A DNA stretch of 47,658 nucleotides, from positions 80,072 through 127,729 of the forward strand of contig CAJXVM010000014.1 of the NCBI GenBank assembly GCA_913061095.1, read 5' to 3'. This DNA comes from an uncultured Ignavibacteria bacterium. GTDB taxonomy: Bacteria; Bacteroidota; Ignavibacteria; SZUA-365. Below, one piece after another: positions 26,053-35,609 of the stretch. The stretch's first letter is position 1; every line of letters begins with the position of its first letter. Below the pieces are notes generated by a model. The model worked only from the letters and a program-made list of their open reading frames with translations, was not told where the DNA came from and did not search any database. The translations under genes were made by a program, and so were the position numbers.

Positions 26053-29000
26053 ATGTCACAGCGTTTCGTCCCCCGCATCCGGAGAACTCTGTTCTTCCCG
26101 CTTCTGCTGTGTGCACTATCCCTAATGCCGGCATTCGTCGCAGCACAGGACGATGCCGCGCCGCCCGCTCCGTGGGAGCGCTTCGAGGCGGGGAACATGG
26201 AACTGATCATCTCCCGCTTCGGACGCATCGGGTACGACCGCGAGCGCGATGGCTCCCACGGGCTGTTCTGGCCCGGAGCGCCACCCGCGAATTCCCAACG
26301 CGACATCACGGCGCATGGGCTTCTGCATTCCGCCACGCCCGTGCTCGTCGGCACGGTACGCGGCGAGCGCCGCGTCTCCGCCAGCTATTACCGCGAGCTG
26401 TTCCGGCCCGGACCGATCGTCGAGGGACTGCGAACCGTCAATCCCGACGAGCCGTACTATCGGCCATACACCATCAGCATCGACCGTCCCGACCAGCAGG
26501 ATTACCGCGAGTGGCCGGTCGGGCTCGGCGCGCCGTTCATTGCATTTCAGCAGCCGTACTTTTTCGGTGCGCAGCAGATGTACTGGGTGATGAACGATCT
26601 CGACAGCACGCTGATGCGCCAGTACATGGGCAGCGATCCGATGGGCGTCGAGATTCGCTGCCTGGCCTACGGTCCCTTCGGATCGGGCACGCTCAACGAT
26701 GACTACATGATGCTGCAGTTCACCTATGTCAACCGCAGCAGCGACACGATCCGCGATGCCTATGCCGGTTTCTTCGCCGATGCGGATATCCGCGATGGGA
26801 TGGACGACCTGCCGGGATCGGATTCGGCGCGCGCCCTGGTGTACGCCTGCGATTTTTATGCGGATACCAACGGGGAGCTCAGCCTGCCGGCGGCGTTCGG
26901 CGTGTGCATGGTGCAGACGCCAGCAGTCAGGGGCGCACCCACTGACAGCGCCCGCTGGAAGCAGGGATGGAAGCCCGGCTTTCGTAATATCCCCGTGACG
27001 GCGGCGGTCATCCCCACGAAGTGGTCGCATCCGCAGCTCACCGAACCGCCCTTCGGCGAGGATGCTCCCGCGCAGTGGGATGCGCTGATGCGGGGCGAAG
27101 GACGCAGCATGGCGGTGCGCGATCCGACGACCGGAGCGCCGTCACGTTTCTGGTTCTCGGGCGATCCGGTGGAGGATACGGGTTGGCTTCCGCGTGACGG
27201 CTACCTGCTCGGCGACGGCAGCACGGTCGAGCAGGGAGCGGGGGATCAGCGCATGCTCATTTCCAGCGGTCCGTTTACGCTCGCTCCCGAAGACACGCAG
27301 CAGGTCGTCATCGCGCTGATCGCTTCGCGCGGTGCGACGCGGCAGGCGGCGGTGCGCGGACTGCGCGACCGCGCGGAGTTTCTGCGTGCCCGCCATCTCA
27401 GCCATCCTGCTGCGACGGCACTCTCGAATACGGTGGTGACGACCTCGCGCGACAATCCCCCCTTCACCTCCCTGCGTGTCATCGCGCGCTCCGAGCAGCG
27501 GGCGCTGAATCTGCAGGCCGAGCTGTCGCGCATCGGATCCACGCCGGAACGCTACCCGCTGCAGCGCACGCAGTTCGGTGACGCATGGGTGTACAATGCG
27601 GATATCGATCTGGCTCCCGGCGGGGACGGTATCGATGTGTCACTGATCGCGGGGGATGGTGCCGGGGAGGATATCCGTGTGCCGGGACGCGTCTCCGTGC
27701 CCGTTATCGGGGATGTCGTCATTCCGGATATCCGCATCCTGCAGGAGGGGGACGGCAACGGCCGTATCGCGCCGGACGAAGAAGCCCGCTGGTTCCCGGT
27801 TGTCCGCAACGAGGCGGTCAACGCCGTGCGGCTGTACCTGCAGCATCCGGAATTGCCCGTCAGCCAGTGGATGCAGCTGCCGCTGATGGAGCCGGGCACG
27901 GAGATACCCTCCGCGACGCTCTGGTGGCTGCCGCAGTACGGATACCGCGCGGTATTCCGCGCTGACGAGCGATGGGGTACGATTTTCGATTCCGTGGTCA
28001 CCGACTACGATGTCTGGGATCCGGGGCGGAACTGCTGGTGGCGCCTGCGCAGCAGTGTTCCGGTTGACAGCAGCGCCGGCGAATGGTATGACGTGCTCAT
28101 GACGCAGGTGCGCGGCGTCTCGAACGAACGGCCTGGTGCGCGCATCATCGACAGGGATGCATTGCTCGATCGCTGGTACGTGGTGTCGGTCACCGGCAGT
28201 GGCGGCGCGCGCGTACTGGCGATGAAAGACTCCGTCACCGGCGTCCCGTATTTTGATGATTATGGCGTCGATGTCTTCACCGGTGCGCCGCCGGAAACGC
28301 ATGGTTTTCGCGTCGTGCGCGGCACCATGGCCGCGACGCGGGACGCACTGCCCCACTACGCGCTTCGGGAATCCAGCGGTGCGCCGCGTCCGGCACCCGA
28401 ATTTTATCCGGAGATTATCGGCAGTGACGTGCAGGGGAATGCCGACTATGCGGATGTCCGTCTCGTCATCGACTCCGCGCAGGGACAGCGGGCATGGCAT
28501 TACCGTGATGGCGAACTGCAGGGTTCGGTCGTGCTGCCGCTGCGTGCGTATCGCAGGGTCGCCGAAGGAGAATGGCAGCAGGTGGAAATCGGGCTTTCCG
28601 AGGATGAGGGGGCCGTGCCGTATGAATCATGGACCGGCGGTCTGACCGAAAGACTGCTCGTGTTCAATGCTCCGCGCGGGTCGGAGTGGGCGCCGCCGGG
28701 TGATCTGCCGAGGTACTGGTCGGACCTAGCCGGATTGCTGTTCATCGGGGCCGACGCCGTGCCCGACCGCGGGAGCTACGATTTCATGTTTCACATCCCC
28801 GCCGATGCGCGCGACCTGTACGTGTTCAATCCACGGCACACGCTGCTGGCGCGCAGCAACAAGTCTGCCGCAGCCGCGACGCTGCATCCGCCCGCGCCCA
28901 TGCCCTTCAGCGAGTGGACATCAGCGGTCATCGAGCTGCAGCAGGGCACGCCCCTGCGCGCCGAAGTCTATTCCCTGCTCGGTCAGCGCGTCTCCCTGCT

Positions 29001-29148
29001 GCGCGACGACTACGCGGAAGCCGGTCGGCATCTCCTCATCTGGGACGGGCGCTGGGATGACGGTCGTCCCGCGGATTCGGGCGTCTACCTCTTACGGGTT
29101 CACGCCAACGGCGGAGAGGTAACACGGAAGATTGTCATCGTGAGATAA
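26053..29148 (+). CDS. Large secreted protein with type IX-style C-terminal sorting domain
   Basis: A 1,031-residue exported protein that I do not recognise beyond its ends. The signal peptide (LFFPLLLCALSLMPAFVAAQ) follows a basic start MSQRFVPRIRRT. The body (about 40-930) is rich in Gly, Asp, Trp and Tyr with beta-strand character and no enzyme motif that I can name; the first 400 residues contain stretches such as FTYVNRSSDTIRDAYAGFFAD seen in uncharacterised Bacteroidota surface proteins, here cut to its core DAYAGFFAD. The last 85 residues form a FlgD-like Ig fold used as a T9SS signal: PMPFSEWTSAVIEL, AEVYSLLGQRV, LIWDGRWDDG, DSGVYLLRV and final KIVIVR. It is monocistronic and converges on the PAP2 gene. 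Confidence 0.85.
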   Translation: MSQRFVPRIRRTLFFPLLLCALSLMPAFVAAQDDAAPPAPWERFEAGNMELIISRFGRIGYDRERDGSHGLFWPGAPPANSQRDITAHGLLHSATPVLVGTVRGERRVSASYYRELFRPGPIVEGLRTVNPDEPYYRPYTISIDRPDQQDYREWPVGLGAPFIAFQQPYFFGAQQMYWVMNDLDSTLMRQYMGSDPMGVEIRCLAYGPFGSGTLNDDYMMLQFTYVNRSSDTIRDAYAGFFADADIRDGMDDLPGSDSARALVYACDFYADTNGELSLPAAFGVCMVQTPAVRGAPTDSARWKQGWKPGFRNIPVTAAVIPTKWSHPQLTEPPFGEDAPAQWDALMRGEGRSMAVRDPTTGAPSRFWFSGDPVEDTGWLPRDGYLLGDGSTVEQGAGDQRMLISSGPFTLAPEDTQQVVIALIASRGATRQAAVRGLRDRAEFLRARHLSHPAATALSNTVVTTSRDNPPFTSLRVIARSEQRALNLQAELSRIGSTPERYPLQRTQFGDAWVYNADIDLAPGGDGIDVSLIAGDGAGEDIRVPGRVSVPVIGDVVIPDIRILQEGDGNGRIAPDEEARWFPVVRNEAVNAVRLYLQHPELPVSQWMQLPLMEPGTEIPSATLWWLPQYGYRAVFRADERWGTIFDSVVTDYDVWDPGRNCWWRLRSSVPVDSSAGEWYDVLMTQVRGVSNERPGARIIDRDALLDRWYVVSVTGSGGARVLAMKDSVTGVPYFDDYGVDVFTGAPPETHGFRVVRGTMAATRDALPHYALRESSGAPRPAPEFYPEIIGSDVQGNADYADVRLVIDSAQGQRAWHYRDGELQGSVVLPLRAYRRVAEGEWQQVEIGLSEDEGAVPYESWTGGLTERLLVFNAPRGSEWAPPGDLPRYWSDLAGLLFIGADAVPDRGSYDFMFHIPADARDLYVFNPRHTLLARSNKSAAAATLHPPAPMPFSEWTSAVIELQQGTPLRAEVYSLLGQRVSLLRDDYAEAGRHLLIWDGRWDDGRPADSGVYLLRVHANGGEVTRKIVIVR

Positions 29149-29178
29149 TCTGAAATTTGAAATCTGCAATCAGCAATT

Positions 29179-30204
29179 CTATACAGGCCTGTACCGCTCG
29201 ACGAGAACGTAGATCGTCCCCGCGGCGATGAATCCCAGAATGACATCGATCACGTAGTGCGCCTGGATGTACATGGTGGCGGCGATAATGCCGATGCCGG
29301 GGAGAAGGAAGATCCAGAAGAATGTGCGATGGAAGCGCCACGCGTACATGAGCGTGAGGAGCGTAACGCCCGTGTGCATGGACGGAACACAGTCGCGCAC
29401 AGCCGGCGCGAGATTGGCCGCCAGAAACCCCTGTATCCACTCCGTCGTGGGCAGCCAGCCCGTGAGCACCGGCAGCTCGTCAGGCATCCAGCGGCTGGGT
29501 CCGAGGGCAGGGAAAAGCGCATAGCTGATTAGCGCCCCGTACCAGCCGATGACCATCGCGGCAAGCGCGCGGCGGAAATCACCGAGCCGGCTGCCGCGAA
29601 ACATCAGGATCATCAGCACCGGCATCCCGAGGTAATACGAAAAATACGCGAGGTACAGCAGGTCGGTCACGAGCGGATGCTGATGCGCGCCGAGCCAGGC
29701 GATCGGATTGACGCCGAATATCGCGATGTCGATGTCGAGCAGCACCCGGTCGATCAGGTGCGTCTCGGAGGGGCGTCCCGCAGTGACCATGGCATGCACG
29801 ATGCCGTACATCACGGGATACAGCAGCAGCGGTGTCATGTATCGAATGAAATTCGCCGTGCGCGGGATCCGTGTACGGAAGCGGAACGCCGCATACCAGA
29901 GCAGGATGAATCCGGCGGTGATGCCCGCGACACCCGCGATATGCGCGGTGCTCCCGTGCATCAGAGCGTCGAAGATCAGCAGCAGGATTACGAGCAGGGC
30001 GAATACGGCGGCGAAGGACGTCCACTGCCGCAGCGTTCGCAGCTGCGTGACGTCTTCATGCAGTGCCGTGACCTGGGCTGCCGGTCCATTTCCAGCGTGC
30101 GCAGCCGGTGCTCCGCCAGTGCCTGCAGCCGGTGCTCCGCCAGAATCTGCATTCTGCGTTCCGGCCGGATCTGCGACAGGCCTCTCGCCCGAGGACGCGC
30201 TCAC
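29179..30204 (-). CDS. PAP2-superfamily membrane enzyme, inositolphosphotransferase/Aur1-like type
   Basis: A 341-residue inner-membrane protein. An Ala/Gly/Pro-rich N-terminus with an eight-residue repeat (GGAPAAGT, GGAPAAHA) leads to about seven membrane helices. Near the C-terminus are the PAP2 motifs of the Aur1/PAP2_3 branch: RDCVPSMHTG (the PSxH motif) and YIQAHYVIDVILGF (HxxxD). Such enzymes move or remove phospho-head groups on lipids, so a role in lipid or glycolipid synthesis is likely; the substrate is unknown. I use the GTG at 30204, which overlaps the stop of the preceding gene in a GTGA arrangement; an ATG at 30231 would give nine more residues. It is third in the UGP, haem-binding, PAP2 set. 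Confidence 0.8.
   Translation of the reverse strand: MSASSGERPVADPAGTQNADSGGAPAAGTGGAPAAHAGNGPAAQVTALHEDVTQLRTLRQWTSFAAVFALLVILLLIFDALMHGSTAHIAGVAGITAGFILLWYAAFRFRTRIPRTANFIRYMTPLLLYPVMYGIVHAMVTAGRPSETHLIDRVLLDIDIAIFGVNPIAWLGAHQHPLVTDLLYLAYFSYYLGMPVLMILMFRGSRLGDFRRALAAMVIGWYGALISYALFPALGPSRWMPDELPVLTGWLPTTEWIQGFLAANLAPAVRDCVPSMHTGVTLLTLMYAWRFHRTFFWIFLLPGIGIIAATMYIQAHYVIDVILGFIAAGTIYVLVERYRPV
30101..30144. repeat. 24-base tandem duplication inside the PAP2-type gene
   Basis: GCAGCCGGTGCTCCGCCAG occurs at 30101 and again at 30125. It encodes the GGAPAA repeats of the low-complexity N-terminus on minus and keeps the frame, so copy number may vary between strains. Confidence 0.7.
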
Positions 30205-30638
30205 CGCTCGACGCCGCCCGAGGCGACCCATTTCTTGATCACGATGTAGTCTTCCGGCGTGAGCTCCGCATCGCCATGCAGCCAGAGGTAGCGCGAGAGA
30301 GGCATTTCGCCGGATTCGACGACTTCGAGAATCTCCTGCCTGATGTGATACTGCTTCCGTGCGTCGTACGCCTGCCAGTTCGAAAAATTGACATGCTCGC
30401 GACCGTGCGACACATCATAGTCGATCACCCATCCCACCGGATTGACGTAGCTGTACCACGGCCAGTCGGTTTGGTTGGAATGGCAGTCGTAACAGGACTT
30501 CCCGAGCACGTTCATGACCTCCGGCGGGGCCTTCAGTTTTCCCTTCGGTGCCGGTGTGCTGCGGTCGGGCTGGAAGAACTGAATGACGACGAAGGCGGCG
30601 AGCAGCAGGAACAGAAGGATTTTCAGCCAGGTACTCAT
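30201..30638 (-). CDS. Haem-binding-domain protein (c-type CxxCH), membrane anchored
   Basis: A 145-residue protein with one N-terminal membrane helix (WLKILLFLLLAAFVVIQFF) and a periplasmic Haem_bd-type domain. The haem-attachment motif is SCYDCHSNQTDWPWYS, followed by NPVGWVIDYDVSHGREHVNFS and the final KKWVASGG. Proteins of this family carry one covalent c-type haem; they occur widely in Bacteroidota without known function. Its ATG overlaps the UGP stop in ATGA and has GGAGGAG upstream; its own stop overlaps the following GTG. The tight coupling to a UDP-glucose enzyme and a lipid enzyme is unexplained. Confidence 0.88.
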   Translation of the reverse strand: MSTWLKILLFLLLAAFVVIQFFQPDRSTPAPKGKLKAPPEVMNVLGKSCYDCHSNQTDWPWYSYVNPVGWVIDYDVSHGREHVNFSNWQAYDARKQYHIRQEILEVVESGEMPLSRYLWLHGDAELTPEDYIVIKKWVASGGVER

Positions 30639-32044
30639 GACTCCTCCAGCACCGTTCCGTCATCGATAACACGCTGTTCCCCGGCGGGGATCTGCAGATG
30701 CACAGACCCGCGGCAGACGACGTTCCTGCCGAACAGCGCATCCCCCTCAATGTGCAGTTCGGCGCAGTGCAGCAGCGACGGCGCGCCGTGAGGGAAGCGC
30801 TCTTCGAGCTGCGACACGAATTTGTAGAAATCGCGGTCGAGCACGATGTCGATCGTGGACAGCGTGCGTGCGGGATTCTGCACGATGCGGAAATCATCGG
30901 TGAGGACGTAGGCGTCGGACCAGATGCCGAGCAGATCGTCGGTGGTCTTCACCGGGGCGAATCGCCGGCGCGGTACGCGCAGCGCTGCGGCGTTCTCGAA
31001 CAGTGAAATGGCTGCCCCCATGGCGGTTTCCAGCTGGTAGACACCGGGAGATTCCGGGTCACGCGGATTCAGCGTTTTCCGGTTGCGGATCAGCGGCAGC
31101 GGCAGGATGCCGTCATAACGGTCGAGTGTCTCCTTGAGCGCCTTCAGGTCGATCCAGAGATTGTTCGTGTTGAAAAAACGGTACCGCGTGATATCCTGGA
31201 ATTCCTCAGTTTCGTCTTCCGGACACTGCGCCCGCTCCCGCAGCGTCAGGCGGCCATCCTTCAGCAGCGCCAGGTGTCCGCCCTTGCGGTCGGCCGGCGT
31301 GCGGTCGGCGACTTCCATCATGAACGGAAACTCCTGTGAAGCGAAATATCCGAGGATTTCCGGATCGAGCACCGCGCCGAGGTTGTCGGCATTGCTGACA
31401 AAGGCGTAGCGGATGTCGCGCGCAAGAAGCTGATCGAGCAGGCCCGACGTAACCAGTGCAGTGTAAAGGTCGCCGTGCCCCGGCGGACACCACTCCAGCT
31501 CGGCATCCTCCGCGCCGTTGGCAGGATCCAGACCGTCGACAAGCACTTTCGGGATGCGGTGCTGCAGGAAATCCAGCGGCAGGTCACCCGTGAGTTCCGG
31601 CCAGGCCTCGAGCGCCTCGAGGCTGTCGTCGCGCGTGTTGAAACTGTTCATCAGAAGCAGCGGCACGGCTGTGCCGTACTGCGTGCGCAGATGCAGGGTC
31701 TGCTGTGCGATGATGTCAATGAAGCGCAGTCCGTCCTTGACCGGAATCAGGCTCTTCGCCTGCTCCAGTCCCATGCTCGTGCCAAGTCCCCCGTTGAGCT
31801 TGATCACGACGGCCTGCCGCAGTGCATCCGTCCCGGTGCTTGCATGGCCAGACAGCTTCTCCGCGTCCGGAACATCCTCGATTGCGTCGATCTGAGAGCG
31901 CGCGATCGTGCCCTCCGAGCCACTGATCAGCTGCAGGTAATTGCGTTTGAACATGTTGATCACCAGCGGATGCGCCCCCGCCTCGCGCATTTTCGCTTCG
32001 AACGGACGAAACGCGTTTAGCATGTCTCCCGGGTATTCTGCCAT
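30635..32044 (-). CDS. UTP--glucose-1-phosphate uridylyltransferase, eukaryotic UGP type
   Basis: A 469-residue UDPGP-family pyrophosphorylase making UDP-glucose from UTP and glucose-1-phosphate. The nucleotide-binding loop is KLNGGLGTSMGLEQAKSLIPV; further family segments include LLMNSFNTRDDS, PPGHGDLY and YAFVSNADNLGAVLD (quoted in parts FVSNADNLGA). The C-terminus has the left-handed beta-helix pattern with repeated hydrophobic strands. This is the eukaryotic-like enzyme, unrelated in detail to bacterial GalU. One variation is visible: the P of the usual PKS motif is Ala (QAKS). UDP-glucose would serve glucan or glycolipid synthesis, for instance by the GT2 enzyme. It opens the three-gene set. 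Confidence 0.9.
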   Translation of the reverse strand: MAEYPGDMLNAFRPFEAKMREAGAHPLVINMFKRNYLQLISGSEGTIARSQIDAIEDVPDAEKLSGHASTGTDALRQAVVIKLNGGLGTSMGLEQAKSLIPVKDGLRFIDIIAQQTLHLRTQYGTAVPLLLMNSFNTRDDSLEALEAWPELTGDLPLDFLQHRIPKVLVDGLDPANGAEDAELEWCPPGHGDLYTALVTSGLLDQLLARDIRYAFVSNADNLGAVLDPEILGYFASQEFPFMMEVADRTPADRKGGHLALLKDGRLTLRERAQCPEDETEEFQDITRYRFFNTNNLWIDLKALKETLDRYDGILPLPLIRNRKTLNPRDPESPGVYQLETAMGAAISLFENAAALRVPRRRFAPVKTTDDLLGIWSDAYVLTDDFRIVQNPARTLSTIDIVLDRDFYKFVSQLEERFPHGAPSLLHCAELHIEGDALFGRNVVCRGSVHLQIPAGEQRVIDDGTVLEES

Positions 32045-32102
32045 GATGACTTCGTGTTGATGGACAAATGCTGTTCTTCTTGGAATGTACGAATCCGGGG
32101 GG

Positions 32103-34292
32103 TTACTTCACTACCACAAACTGCGTGGTCCGCTGCTGATGCGGGGTGCTGAGGATGATGAAATAGCGTCCGCTCGACAGCGCATCTGTTTCAACCGTCG
32201 CGCTGTGCGACCCCGCGGGGCGGTTACCCTGGAACAGCGTGGCGACACGTCTGCCAAGTGCATCGAACAGCAGCAGACGGATTTCTCCGGTCTCGATGGT
32301 CGCATAGCGCAGCACCACGCTGCCGTTGGCGGGATTCGGGAATGGCACCGTGAGCGCAAGACGCGCGGAGCCATCGAACAGCCGCCGGTCACCCTCCTCG
32401 CAGAATCCGTAAACGGTGAACGCGGAGCCGCTCCCGGCCAGAGTCACCGGACACAGCGATGAGACCGAATCCACGCGCCACTCCAGCGCGCAGAGCGAAT
32501 CCGTTCCGAGCAGCACGAGAAACGGCAGCAGCGCCGCCGTGTCCGTGTTCAGGCCCGACTGCGCGAGGGAATCCTGCATGCCGCTCACCTGCACGGCAAG
32601 CGGCACCGTGCGCACCCTGGCATCCCACCTGCCGCCATCGCCGAACAACGGGTACAACGCATGACAGTCGATGCGCAGGCTGCCGTGAATGATACCGCCG
32701 TCGAGCCCGAAAAAACCGCCAGCGCTGCGCAGCAGCAGGGGGATGAGCACCGTATCGCCGGGACTGCCCTGCGCATCGCCGGCGAGCAGCTCGCCGGACT
32801 GCAGCGGCGGACAGCCCTGCGCCGTGATATCGGACGTATATGCGCAGCCGTCAATTACGATGGCGATCGTCGCCTGCAATGAGCCGAACACCGCGGGCTG
32901 ATATCTGATGACCAGCTCCCGGGCAGAGGCCGGGGGGATGGCCAGCGGCAGCGGCGTCTCCAGCGACAGATGCGCCGATGGTGCGATCTGCACATCGGTG
33001 ATCGTGGCTGTGCGTTGCGTGGAACGGTTGAGCACGCGCACGACCTCGGTGACGGCGGCTCCGTCGATACTGTGAAAACGCAGCGGCAGTCCTTCCAGCT
33101 CGACCAGCGGACCGTCGTACGATGCCACCACTTCGATGCGTATCGTCGTATCCGCGAGCACGAGCAGCAGTGTGGCGCGGCGCGTGCCGTGATCGCCCGG
33201 CCGGAAGCCGAGGCGGATTGCCGCGCTGTCACCCGGCATCAGAAGCAGCGGCGTTGGATCGGTGAGGATGCTGAAATCGCCGGCATGATCCCCGAGCAGG
33301 ATGAGGCGTTCGATGCTGCGCGGCGTTTCCGCGTCATTGAAGACGGTGACTTCGGCGAGGGCGAGGGAGTCGCGCAGGCAGGGATTCGGCGGGAACGCGG
33401 GAGCGCGCCAGCTGATCGCGGGCGGATCGACGGCAGGGGCATCGCAGGAAAGCGCGAGCGGGAGTCCGGTCACATCTTCCGGGCGCAGCACCCCGTATGC
33501 GCGAAGGTCATGTCCGTGTCCGCTGGAATCGGCGAAGTTGCCGCAGAAGCTCCAGTAGCCGACCAGTCCGTCGCGCTCATCGATGCGCAGCCGCCGGTTC
33601 ATCGTTCCGCGGATGTCGTCAATCGCGCGGATATGATTCCAGTACCGTCCCTCGTCGATTGCCCCGGCGAGATACGATCCGCTGGCATTCCCGAAATATC
33701 CTCCCCAGGCCAGTCCCGTTCGCGCATTGAACTGTCGCGACGAGAACTCCGGCCGGATGACCGTGACGCCGTCGATATACAGCTCCGCCCAGCCGTCCGT
33801 GCCATGCACCTGCAGTGCGATGTGATGCCACTGCCCCGGCGTGATGGACCCGCGCGGTGTATAGAAGTAGGAGTCCGGAGGGGTGCGCGCCGTAATGAAG
33901 GCGAGCCGGCGGTCCTCATACCAGAGCTGCCAGTCCGACGGCGTGCCCGCTTCGTCGTCACGCGTGACGATCAGCCCGCTGCTCTCGACACGGATCCAGC
34001 ATTCGAGCGTGAACACCGGGATGGCGATGTCGGGGGTGTCGCCCACTTCAAGCCACTCTCCGGGTCCTGTAGTGACAAAGGCTTCATTGATGGGGGTGGA
34101 TTGCGCCGCGAGCGGTGCGGCTGCGCACAGCAGCAGGCAGAAGAGGATGCCGGCGGAAACTGCAGTGACAGGAGGGCTGTCGTGAGATGCTGACTGGCGG
34201 ATGCGTCGGTTCCGCGGCCTTCGGGATACTGAAAACGGCATCCACACTGCGTGAATGCCGTTTCCCCTGAAGCCGTGTGTCCCCGCAGTCAT
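32103..34292 (-). CDS. Secreted LamG-domain protein with type IX-style C-terminal sorting domain
   Basis: A 729-residue exported protein. A basic, about 45-residue lead precedes the signal helix (AGILFCLLLCAAAPLAAQ). Residues about 75-235 form a laminin-G/concanavalin-like lectin domain: FTLECWIRVE, WHHIALQVHG, AELYIDGVTV, GAIDEGRYWN and LVGYWSFCGNFAD. Several Ig-like beta domains follow (about 270-640), and the last 80 residues are the sorting domain (PFPNPANGSVVLRY, LLLFDALGRRVATL, SGRYFIILS). Probable cell-surface or released adhesion/carbohydrate-binding protein. The start at 34292 is supported by GGAGGG at 34298-34303; ATG 34241 is an alternative. It lies between hemL and UGP on the same strand. 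Confidence 0.85.
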   Translation of the reverse strand: MTAGTHGFRGNGIHAVWMPFSVSRRPRNRRIRQSASHDSPPVTAVSAGILFCLLLCAAAPLAAQSTPINEAFVTTGPGEWLEVGDTPDIAIPVFTLECWIRVESSGLIVTRDDEAGTPSDWQLWYEDRRLAFITARTPPDSYFYTPRGSITPGQWHHIALQVHGTDGWAELYIDGVTVIRPEFSSRQFNARTGLAWGGYFGNASGSYLAGAIDEGRYWNHIRAIDDIRGTMNRRLRIDERDGLVGYWSFCGNFADSSGHGHDLRAYGVLRPEDVTGLPLALSCDAPAVDPPAISWRAPAFPPNPCLRDSLALAEVTVFNDAETPRSIERLILLGDHAGDFSILTDPTPLLLMPGDSAAIRLGFRPGDHGTRRATLLLVLADTTIRIEVVASYDGPLVELEGLPLRFHSIDGAAVTEVVRVLNRSTQRTATITDVQIAPSAHLSLETPLPLAIPPASARELVIRYQPAVFGSLQATIAIVIDGCAYTSDITAQGCPPLQSGELLAGDAQGSPGDTVLIPLLLRSAGGFFGLDGGIIHGSLRIDCHALYPLFGDGGRWDARVRTVPLAVQVSGMQDSLAQSGLNTDTAALLPFLVLLGTDSLCALEWRVDSVSSLCPVTLAGSGSAFTVYGFCEEGDRRLFDGSARLALTVPFPNPANGSVVLRYATIETGEIRLLLFDALGRRVATLFQGNRPAGSHSATVETDALSSGRYFIILSTPHQQRTTQFVVVK

Positions 34293-34297
34293 TTCCG

Positions 34298-34303
34298 CCC
34301 TCC
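34298..34303 (-). promoter_or_regulatory. Ribosome binding site of the LamG protein gene
   Basis: Reads GGAGGG on minus, 5 bases before ATG 34292. It supports the longer start despite the long leader before the signal helix. Confidence 0.6.
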
Positions 34304-34314
34304 GCGGATGGGGA

Positions 34315-35607
34315 TTATCCGTTTCGCTTGATCACTTTCAGACTCTCGCGGTTGGCCTCCACCGTGCGTGCGATGATGTCGTCGTCGTGCATGATGGAGA
34401 GGAACGCTGCTTCGAACTGTGCCGGCGGCAGATAGATGCCGCGGCGCAGCATTTCAGAAAAGTAGCTGCCGTACAGGCCGGTATCGCAGGTCTTGGCATC
34501 GTCCCAGTTGCGCACGTTCCTTTCAGTGAAGAACAGCGTGATCATCGAGCCGACGCGGTTGATCGTGTAGGGCAGGTCCATGTCGTCGAGGTTTGACTGG
34601 AAGCCTTCTTCGAGCCGGGCAGTCTGCGCGTCGAGTTTCGGGTACAGCTCGGGATTCTCGGTGAGGACGCGCAGGGTTTCGAGGCCGGCTGTCATTGCCA
34701 GGGGATTGCCCGACAGCGTGCCCGCCTGGTACATCGGACCCGCGGGAGCGACCATTTCCATGATGTCGCGGCGTCCGCCGTAGGCGCCCACAGGCAGGCC
34801 GCCGCCGATGATCTTGCCGAGCGTGGTGAGATCGGGCGTGACACCGAACCGCTCCTGCGCGCCGCCGGGCGCGAGACGGAAGCCGGTCATCACTTCGTCG
34901 AAAATCAGCAGGATTCCTTCGCGCGTGCACAGGTCGCGGACGTCCTGCAGGAAGCCGTCCTGCGGCGGCACGCATCCCATGTTGCCCACGACGGGTTCGA
35001 GGATGATGCACGCGATCTGGTCGGGAAACTCCGTGACAAGCTCCTCGATGGAGGCGCGATCGTTGTAGCGCGCGGTCAGAGTATCGTTCGCCGTGGACGG
35101 GGTCACGCCGGGAGAGTCGGGCAGTCCGAGCGTGGCCACGCCGGACCCGGCCTTGATCAGGAAGGAATCGCCGTGTCCGTGATAACAGCCCTCGAACTTG
35201 ATGATCTTATCGCGCTTCGTAAATGCGCGCGCGAGACGGATGGCAGAGAGCGTTGCCTCCGTGCCGGAGTTCACCATGCGCACCATTTCGATCGACGGCA
35301 CGATCTCGATGATTTTTTGTGCGAGCTCGTTTTCGATTTCCGTCGGTGCGCCGAAGCTCATCGCGCGGTCGAGCTGCGCGTGCAGCGCCTCGACCACGCG
35401 GGGGTGGGAATGCCCGAGAATGAACGGTCCCCAGCTGCCGATGTAGTCGATGTAATCTTCACCGTCGACATCGGTGAGCATCGGTCCCTTCGCCGAAGCG
35501 AAAAACACCGGATCTCCACCCACCGCGCGAAACGCGCGCACGGGCGAATTCACTCCGCCGGGCATGAGGTTCACTGCGTCGTTGAAGAGTTCTTTGCTTT
35601 TGGTCAT
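34315..35607 (-). CDS. hemL: Glutamate-1-semialdehyde 2,1-aminomutase
   Basis: PLP enzyme converting glutamate-1-semialdehyde to 5-aminolevulinate, the second step of the C5 haem route. The 430 residues match the family. Visible motifs are MPGGVNSPVRAF at the start, NSGTEATLSAIRLAR, GCYHGHGD, LIFDEVMTGFR with the PLP-ring Asp, and the Schiff-base Lys265 in LGKIIGGGLPVGAYGG, the same number as in E. coli. It follows the YceH-family gene by two bases and continues the hemB unit on the minus strand. Confidence 0.98.
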   Translation of the reverse strand: MTKSKELFNDAVNLMPGGVNSPVRAFRAVGGDPVFFASAKGPMLTDVDGEDYIDYIGSWGPFILGHSHPRVVEALHAQLDRAMSFGAPTEIENELAQKIIEIVPSIEMVRMVNSGTEATLSAIRLARAFTKRDKIIKFEGCYHGHGDSFLIKAGSGVATLGLPDSPGVTPSTANDTLTARYNDRASIEELVTEFPDQIACIILEPVVGNMGCVPPQDGFLQDVRDLCTREGILLIFDEVMTGFRLAPGGAQERFGVTPDLTTLGKIIGGGLPVGAYGGRRDIMEMVAPAGPMYQAGTLSGNPLAMTAGLETLRVLTENPELYPKLDAQTARLEEGFQSNLDDMDLPYTINRVGSMITLFFTERNVRNWDDAKTCDTGLYGSYFSEMLRRGIYLPPAQFEAAFLSIMHDDDIIARTVEANRESLKVIKRNG

Positions 35608-35609
35608 AA

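Noticed and set aside
32970-34193. 407-codon open frame on plus opposite the LamG gene
   Set aside because: The minus frame has a signal peptide, LamG motifs and a sorting domain; this one has no start context or recognisable domain.
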